From an uncultured Collinsella sp. (GTDB lineage: Bacteria > Actinomycetota > Coriobacteriia > Coriobacteriales > Coriobacteriaceae): a DNA stretch of 7,468 nucleotides. The DNA lies in contig CAAENO010000145.1 of NCBI GenBank assembly GCA_900757385.1, positions 1-7,468 on the forward strand, written 5' to 3'. The notes under the pieces were generated by a model, which ran no database searches, was not told the origin of the DNA, and worked only from the letters and a program-made list of their open reading frames with translations. This document shows, piece after piece, positions 1 to 4,054 of the stretch. Within the stretch, counting starts at the first letter, position 1. Each line of letters begins with the position of its first letter. Made by a program: the position numbers and the translations under genes.

Positions 1-443
1 CCGCCGTTGAACTCGTCGTACATGCGGGCGCAGTCGACCACGGCCACGATGTTGTCGAGCGCGAGCTTGGGCTCGCCGCCCACCTTGGCCTCGTCGCAGA
101 AGCTCGAGATGGTGTAGGCGATGGGGATAGGCTCGCAAATACCCGAGGCCTCGATGATGATGTAGTCGAACTTGCCTGAATCGGCGATGCCCTGCAGCTG
201 GTTGGCCAGGTCGTCCGAAAGCGTGCAGCAGATGCAGCCGTTGGTGAGCGGGATGAGGTCGTCGGTCTCGGAAAGGCCGCCGTCGGCGATAAGGCTGGCG
301 TCGACGTTGATCTCGCCGATATCGTTGACGATCACGGCGGCGCGGATGCCGCCGTCGTTGGCGAGGATGTGGTTGAGCAGCGTGGTCTTGCCGGCACCGA
401 GGTAGCCGGTAAGCATGATGATCTTCACGGGTTTGTTGGGCAT
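1..443 (-). CDS. CobW/G3E-family GTPase (COG0523-type metallochaperone), N-terminal 147 residues, cut by window edge
   Basis: This is the N-terminal GTPase domain of a G3E P-loop protein. The family uses GTP hydrolysis to deliver or insert metals or cofactors (CobW, UreG, HypB, YjiA, ZNG1-type). Seen in the translation: Walker A GYLGAGKTT at residues 13-21, a switch region VNDIGEINVD at 39-48, the family's metal-binding CxCC motif as CICC at 70-73, a Walker B-like stretch IIIEASG at 95-101 (most relatives have ETSG), and VVD at 135-137. The guanine-specificity NKxD motif and the C-terminal CobW domain would lie beyond base 1. The ATG at 443-441 is preceded by AGGAGG at ideal spacing, which fixes the start. 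It lies 86 bases after the ArsC-like gene on the same strand. I saw no Zur-type palindrome in that gap, so the metal served cannot be inferred. The family call is firm; the substrate is unknown. Confidence 0.93.
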   Translation of the reverse strand, partial: MPNKPVKIIMLTGYLGAGKTTLLNHILANDGGIRAAVIVNDIGEINVDASLIADGGLSETDDLIPLTNGCICCTLSDDLANQLQGIADSGKFDYIIIEASGICEPIPIAYTISSFCDEAKVGGEPKLALDNIVAVVDCARMYDEFNG

Positions 444-529
444 GTGCCCTCCTTTGTTAGACATGGCTTACAGTTGAATCTTATGCCAAACGCCTGCTCT
501 TATACCCACGCGCCGACAAATAACACAGG

Positions 530-871
530 CTACTCCCAGGCTCCCCATACATCGGGACAATAGCCGACGGTGGCCTTCTTGCCGTTGCGTACGATGGGCT
601 CGGCCAAAACCTGCTGGTTCTCGAGCAGCTTGTCGAAGCGCTGGCTGGGGGTAAGGTGCTGGATGAGCGCGAGTGTCTCCTCGTCCTTGGCTTTGGGGTT
701 GAGCAGCTTGTCGATGCCGCCGACCGCCTGCATCACGCTCGTGAGCTCGCCTTTGCTCATCTCCTTTTCCTTAAGGTCGATAAACTGCACCTTGATGCGG
801 CGCTCCTTAAAATAACGCTGGGCCTTCTTGGTATCGAAGGACTTCTTAGTCCCGAAAATTTGCACGTTCAT
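530..871 (-). CDS. ArsC/Spx-family thioredoxin-fold protein with serine in place of the redox cysteine (113 aa)
   Basis: The length and fold pattern match the small ArsC/YffB/Spx family. The protein opens with a beta strand (VQIFG, residues 3-7), then GTKKSFDTKKA at 7-17, where redox-active members carry CxxC or a single Cys. A PIVRNG segment at 92-97 contains the probable cis-proline P92 and R95. The position equivalent to the catalytic Cys is Ser11 (codon TCC), and the only cysteine is C105 near the C terminus. Arsenate reduction by the classical mechanism is therefore unlikely. The reading frame stays open upstream to 964, but that part overlaps the end of the flavoprotein gene and is out of style. 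The ATG at 871-869 begins exactly at the family's first strand, after a weak GGCGGA-like ribosome site. It starts 17 bases after the flavoprotein stop, so it is probably in the same operon. Family clear; activity and partner unknown. Confidence 0.88.
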   Translation of the reverse strand: MNVQIFGTKKSFDTKKAQRYFKERRIKVQFIDLKEKEMSKGELTSVMQAVGGIDKLLNPKAKDEETLALIQHLTPSQRFDKLLENQQVLAEPIVRNGKKATVGYCPDVWGAWE

Positions 872-888
872 ATTTATGTTCCGCCGTT

Positions 889-1512
889 CTACCGAATAAA
901 GTTGGTTCGCTCGCGATCGGCCTCGGGGGCTTCGATGCCGGCGGCCTTTCCCGCCTCGATGCAACGCAGCAGCCAGGCCATGTTTTTACCGATGTTTCGC
1001 ATGGTGGCAAGGCCCTCGGCGTCCTGGGCGGCCTCGCCCGGCATGGCACCGAAGACGTTGTTCCAGTAGGTGGATGCTACCACGGGCATCTGGTTGATGG
1101 TGAAGTACTTGTTGAGCACGTCGAAGGTGGTCGACGTGCCGCCGCGACGGGCAACGGCGACAGCGGCGCCCGGCTTGTGCGTAAAGGCCTTGCTGCCTGC
1201 ATAGAATGCGCGGTCGAGTGCCGAGAGGATGCGTCCGCTGGGATGTGCGTAGTAGACGGGCGAGCCAAAGACAAAGCCGTCTGCCTGCTCGGCAGCGGCA
1301 ATCAGCTCGTTGACCACATCGTCGACAAAGGTGCAACGGCAATCGAGCTTGCCGCACTGGCCGCAACCAATGCAATCGCGAATGGGCTTGGCGCCCAGCT
1401 GAAACATCTCGGCCTCGATGCCTTCGGCGTTAAGCTGCTCGGCGACCTCGGCGAGTGCGCGGGCCGTGTTGCCGTTTGCCTTGGGGCTGCCATTGACCAA
1501 AAGAACCTTCAT
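889..1512 (-). CDS. Flavodoxin-fold NAD(P)H-dependent FMN reductase / iron-sulfur flavoprotein-like (207 aa)
   Basis: This is a cytosolic flavoprotein of the NADPH-dependent FMN reductase superfamily. The N terminus VLLVNGSPKANGNT (residues 3-16) is the strand plus FMN-phosphate-binding loop, and FGSPVYYAHPSG at 82-93 is the second flavin-contact loop. Between them lies a cysteine cluster C47-x2-C50-x2-C53-x4-C58-x-C60. The first four cysteines match the compact spacing (CX2CX2CX4-7C) known in archaeal and clostridial iron-sulfur flavoproteins that hold a 4Fe-4S cluster, so an electron-transfer role is plausible; many FMN-reductase relatives carry similar cysteines without proof of a cluster. 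The ATG at 1512-1510 has GAGGGAG six bases upstream. The frame is open further upstream to 1956, but that part is not homologous in style and was left out. It is followed closely by the ArsC-like gene. The physiological substrate is not inferable. Confidence 0.9.
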   Translation of the reverse strand: MKVLLVNGSPKANGNTARALAEVAEQLNAEGIEAEMFQLGAKPIRDCIGCGQCGKLDCRCTFVDDVVNELIAAAEQADGFVFGSPVYYAHPSGRILSALDRAFYAGSKAFTHKPGAAVAVARRGGTSTTFDVLNKYFTINQMPVVASTYWNNVFGAMPGEAAQDAEGLATMRNIGKNMAWLLRCIEAGKAAGIEAPEADRERTNFIR

Positions 1513-1550
1513 CACAAACTCCCTCTGCTGTCGGTGACTTCTGCAGAGGA

Positions 1551-1735
1551 TTATCGCACGAGCGGGCAGATGGCGTGGGGCACGATGCCGGCCCCGAGGG
1601 CCCACGGCAGGCACGCTCACCAGGTACGAGCGGGATACGGTCCAGAGGATGTTGGAGTGCGGGGCCTCGTGCGAGCAGATTGTAAGGGGTCTGGGCGGGT
1701 CGCCCTCGATGGCGAGCTTTGAGGCCTTGGAAGGC
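1551..1735 (-). pseudogene. Probable frameshifted remnant of an unidentified gene's 3' end
   Basis: Reading the minus strand from about 1735, one frame gives some 45 codons with strongly GC-biased third positions, starting near KASKLAIEGDPPRP and running through SHEAPHSNILWTVSR to SYLVSVPAV at about 1600. That frame then loses sense, but dropping a single base moves into a frame that continues with equally GC-biased codons (ALGAGIVPHAICPLVR) to a TAA at 1553-1551. Joining the two gives one smooth C-terminal sequence of about 60 residues. This pattern, the codon bias switching frame at one point, suggests a decayed gene with a one-base insertion. I do not recognise the family. The upstream boundary is vague, because sequence above about 1750 is AT-richer and looks unrelated. 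It could also be chance in GC-rich intergenic DNA. Confidence 0.3.
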
Positions 1736-1834
1736 GGGCTGCTGCGGCGGCTATGGTTTATACTAAGGCGGTTGCTATCGAGTAATTCATACTTGGTTTG
1801 ATTCGATTGTGAATGCGTAACTAGGATGGAAAGC

Positions 1835-1840
1835 AAAGGA
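1835..1840 (+). promoter_or_regulatory. Ribosome binding site that decides the start of the DUF3784-like gene
   Basis: AAAGGA sits six bases before the ATG at 1847. The alternative in-frame ATG at 1826 has no comparable site, so the start at 1847 is preferred. Confidence 0.6.
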
Positions 1841-1846
1841 AACTCT

Positions 1847-2167
1847 ATGGAAACAGAGGATGCTGTTTGCTTGATGACTTCGATTGCCTTGATTGTCCTT
1901 TCAATCCAATACCGAAGAGGAAGATGGCTCTGCTCAATTGCTGGATATGATGTCACAAAAAGGGAGAGCGAGATTGATATACGCCCTTACGCAAAGCTGA
2001 TTTCTTCTGTGACGTTATGGATGGGGCTGCTGTTTTTCTTGTGGGCGGTAGAGGGCTGGGTACGCGATTGGAATACCAGCGTTTTTGAAGTTTTGGTTCT
2101 ACTTCTGTTCAGCTTGGCCTCTTTGTCGTTCGTGCGGCTCGTTAGGTTTGTGTTTATGAGGCGATAG
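1847..2167 (+). CDS. Small three-helix membrane protein, DUF3784-like (106 aa)
   Basis: Three hydrophobic segments are visible: residues about 6-22, 51-71 and 79-104. Between the first two is RRGRWLCSIAGYDV (23-36), which resembles the GKG...LIAGYNT signature of the DUF3784 family of small Gram-positive membrane proteins, followed as in that family by a charged stretch (TKRESEID) and a second helix. The usual MSKEEK part is not well kept, so the assignment is tentative. No enzymatic motif is present and function is unknown. Codon use is clearly AT-richer than in the genes on either side, which suggests later acquisition. It stands alone on the plus strand, divergent from the flavoprotein and convergent with the GGDEF gene. 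The ATG at 1847 is chosen for its AAAGGA site; starting at 1826 would add seven residues. Confidence 0.72.
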   Translation: METEDAVCLMTSIALIVLSIQYRRGRWLCSIAGYDVTKRESEIDIRPYAKLISSVTLWMGLLFFLWAVEGWVRDWNTSVFEVLVLLLFSLASLSFVRLVRFVFMRR

Positions 2168-2339
2168 CCAGCGGAAGTGGCTGGACGACAAAATGGACCA
2201 ATGCAGCCAATTGTCAATAGAATTTGATAGGCTTGGCTTAACAGATTTACTCGAGGGCATATCCGTGGCGGGGGATAGGTTCTATCTTGTTGAGCACTTA
2301 TTTGCATCAAGCAAAGTAAACCAAGAGTATCGAAACGGT

Positions 2340-2371
2340 GCCCCCGGGCCCGCTAGGGACTGCGGGGGGGC
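2340..2371. terminator. GC-rich hairpin in the convergent spacer, possible bidirectional terminator
   Basis: Ten base pairs can form in two blocks: 2340-2344 (GCCCC) with 2367-2371 (GGGGC), and 2349-2353 (CCCGC) with 2362-2366 (GCGGG). The loop is eight bases and there is a four-base bulge on one side. It lies between the ends of the plus-strand membrane-protein gene and the minus-strand GGDEF gene, where a terminator is expected. Neither side has a good T-run (only GTTTC on the minus side), so intrinsic termination is unproven. The rest of the spacer 2168-2452 contains only a weak CCAGC/GCTGG repeat at 2168-2184. Confidence 0.4.
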
Positions 2372-2452
2372 GTTCGGCTAACTGCGGGTACGACCTATTT
2401 GCCCAATGTGTTCGCCCGAGATCGGAAATTAACCATCATGCGCCCCATAACG

Positions 2453-3982
2453 CTAGTCCAGCTTGGTGCCCGGTACCTGTGGCGCCTCTCTAATCAGCGC
2501 ATTAAGTTCGTTCAAAATGGAAACGGGCTGTCGGTCGACGGCGTCCAGATGAAGCGTCGCCACGCGAAGGGGCGGCTGATATTCAAATGAGCCCAAGAGC
2601 ACGGGCGATCCCAAGAACTGCTCGATTTCTTCTGCGACCGCGTCGGTCTCTTCGGGATCAAAGTCGTCGAAGAGCGCCACGAACATCGGTCCGGTCGAGC
2701 GGAACAGACGACCCTTGCCGCGCGAACACTCCATGAGGCAGGCGGCAGTTTCTGCCAAAACGCGATCGCCTGCATCAAAGCCAAAGCGGGCATTGACCTG
2801 AGCGATATCGTCGATTTTAATGGCGATAAAGCCCGCGTTGCGCGCCACGCGACGCATCTCGCCAATGGCGTTGACCAGTGCGTGGATATCGCCCAGGCCG
2901 GTCACGGAATCGGTCGTATCTGCCAAGCTTCGGTTGGTGACAATGCCCACATACATGTTGGGCTCGGTATCGGTGCCGTCCAGGCGGTAACCCGTGCAGT
3001 CGCAAAGCGCGTATTTTCCGGCGGTATTCATGACGCGATACTGCATGCAGTGGAAGTGCCACGTGCCGTTTACCACCATATCGAGCTCGGTGCGTACGTT
3101 GTCGCGGTCTTCGGGGTGAACGCGGGCAAGCCATATATCGAGCGAGTTGTAGGGATGCTGGGAGGGTAGGTCAAAATCGCGCACGGCATTAACCGACCAT
3201 TGCGATTCGCCGGTGTCGAGGTTAATGATGAACGGATAGCGTGTCTCGGAGCTCATGGAGATCGCTTGGAACACCCGGTCGTTGCAGAGAGGCTGATCGG
3301 CGACCGGGCGTTGCGGCACGTTGTCTTCTTCTGGCGGTTGTACACGGTGCATGAGCTTGTAGCGATACATTTTGCGGTCGGCGTCCATGGTCATCTGGCG
3401 ACGCGTGTCGCCGGCAAGTGGATCGACGCGCGAGCAGCCAAAGCTAAAGCTACCGATCATGGGCGCCTTGTCACCTGAGCTCGCCTCGATCAGCCCGGCA
3501 CGTACCTGCTCCAAGCGCCGCTCGAGTTCAGTCTCGTTTGCGGAGAGCGAGATAAGCACAAACTCGTCTCCACCGATACGGAACAGCATCTCATCGTGCT
3601 CCATGGTTTCGGAGAGCGTGCGGCAGATGCTCAGAATATAGCGATTGCCTTCGGCGTGGCCAAACCTATCATTGCAATGCTTGAGATGGTCGATGTCAAT
3701 ATAGGCGCAGGTGAAGGGGTCGCCTTTGCGCCAGAGTTGCTCGACGTGACGGTCGAATCCGTTGCGGTTGCCCAAGTTGGTGAGCGGGTCGATATAGGCG
3801 TTGCGCTCAAGCAGCTGACGCTCTTGTTGCAGGATGGCATGCGTCTTTTGCAGTTGCTCACCAACGGCGCGTAGCTCAGCAGGCAGTGCGGTAACATCGA
3901 GTTCGGCGGTCGAGATGCCATTCGCAAGTCGCTGAAGATAGGCAATAATCGATTGCTCGCCCAAGCGATATGACTCGTTCAT
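2453..3982 (-). CDS. Diguanylate cyclase: GGDEF - PAS - degenerate GGDEF (509 aa)
   Basis: Predicted cytosolic enzyme joining two GTP into cyclic di-GMP. It has no membrane segment. Residues 1-62 are helical and likely coiled-coil (36-60). A complete GGDEF domain spans about 63-212: DPLTNLGNR at 65-73, metal aspartate D96 in DID, N104, and the signature GGDEF at 137-141. The RxxD inhibitory site is absent (E128 and E131 at its key positions), so product feedback through that site is not expected. N113 replaces the Asp that usually helps read guanine. A PAS_3-like domain follows at about 236-352 with HPEDR at 289-293. A second GGDEF fold (358-480) has TGPMF (430-434) where the signature should be and cannot be catalytic. 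A strong AAGGAGGT before the ATG at 3982-3980 sets the start. It lies 72 bases downstream of a larger paralog on the same strand. Confidence 0.92.
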   Translation of the reverse strand: MNESYRLGEQSIIAYLQRLANGISTAELDVTALPAELRAVGEQLQKTHAILQQERQLLERNAYIDPLTNLGNRNGFDRHVEQLWRKGDPFTCAYIDIDHLKHCNDRFGHAEGNRYILSICRTLSETMEHDEMLFRIGGDEFVLISLSANETELERRLEQVRAGLIEASSGDKAPMIGSFSFGCSRVDPLAGDTRRQMTMDADRKMYRYKLMHRVQPPEEDNVPQRPVADQPLCNDRVFQAISMSSETRYPFIINLDTGESQWSVNAVRDFDLPSQHPYNSLDIWLARVHPEDRDNVRTELDMVVNGTWHFHCMQYRVMNTAGKYALCDCTGYRLDGTDTEPNMYVGIVTNRSLADTTDSVTGLGDIHALVNAIGEMRRVARNAGFIAIKIDDIAQVNARFGFDAGDRVLAETAACLMECSRGKGRLFRSTGPMFVALFDDFDPEETDAVAEEIEQFLGSPVLLGSFEYQPPLRVATLHLDAVDRQPVSILNELNALIREAPQVPGTKLD

Positions 3983-3990
3983 GATGGATA

Positions 3991-3998
3991 ACCTCCTT
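3991..3998 (-). promoter_or_regulatory. Strong Shine-Dalgarno of the GGDEF-PAS gene
   Basis: AAGGAGGT on the minus strand, eight bases before the ATG at 3982, is a near-perfect match to the 16S rRNA 3' end. It selects this start over the upstream in-frame codon at 4009 and suggests efficient, independent translation of the shorter paralog. Confidence 0.85.
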
Positions 3999-4020
3999 GG
4001 GCGGAACAACGGTTTGTATC

Positions 4021-4051
4021 ATATCCCCAATTCGGTTTGAATTGGGGATAT
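4021..4051. repeat. Perfect 13-bp inverted repeat between the two c-di-GMP genes
   Basis: ATATCCCCAATTC at 4021-4033 is exactly complementary to GAATTGGGGATAT at 4039-4051, with a five-base loop. It lies just after the truncated EAL gene and 38 bases before the start of the shorter paralog. It could be a terminator hairpin for the upstream gene, although no T-run follows on the minus strand, or an operator for the downstream gene. On the minus strand TATGAT at the end of the right arm could serve as a -10 box, but no matching -35 is evident. The repeat itself is certain; its role is open. Confidence 0.8.
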
Positions 4052-4054
4052 AAG

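Larger units (their letters stand above)
1513..1846. other. Divergent spacer between the flavoprotein gene and the small membrane-protein gene
   Basis: This 334-base stretch contains no intact gene. Its left half (to about 1740) is GC-rich and holds the probable remnant described separately. Its right half turns AT-rich. On the minus strand GATAAT lies about 35 bases before the flavoprotein start and could be a -10 element, but no good -35 accompanies it. On the plus strand TATACT at 1759-1764 resembles a -10 box, again without a convincing -35. I do not claim a promoter in either direction. Confidence 0.5.

Noticed and set aside
444..529. Zur-type operator before the G3E GTPase gene
   Set aside because: No palindrome resembling a Zur box is visible in this gap, so zinc regulation cannot be supported.
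1177..1722. Long plus-strand open frame of 181 codons
   Set aside because: It runs antisense through the flavoprotein gene and the remnant. It is a by-product of the GC-rich codons on the other strand.
889..1956. Single long minus-strand frame suggesting a 355-residue fusion protein
   Set aside because: The flavodoxin fold starts exactly at the ATG at 1512 with its own ribosome site; the upstream part has no fitting domain and crosses a composition change.
2168..2184. CCAGC/GCTGG repeat right after the membrane-protein stop as a terminator
   Set aside because: Only five base pairs with a seven-base loop and no T-run.
2193..2381. Plus-strand open frame of 62 codons after the membrane-protein gene
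   Set aside because: No ribosome site, composition changes along its length, and its end lies in the GC-rich hairpin. No recognisable protein.
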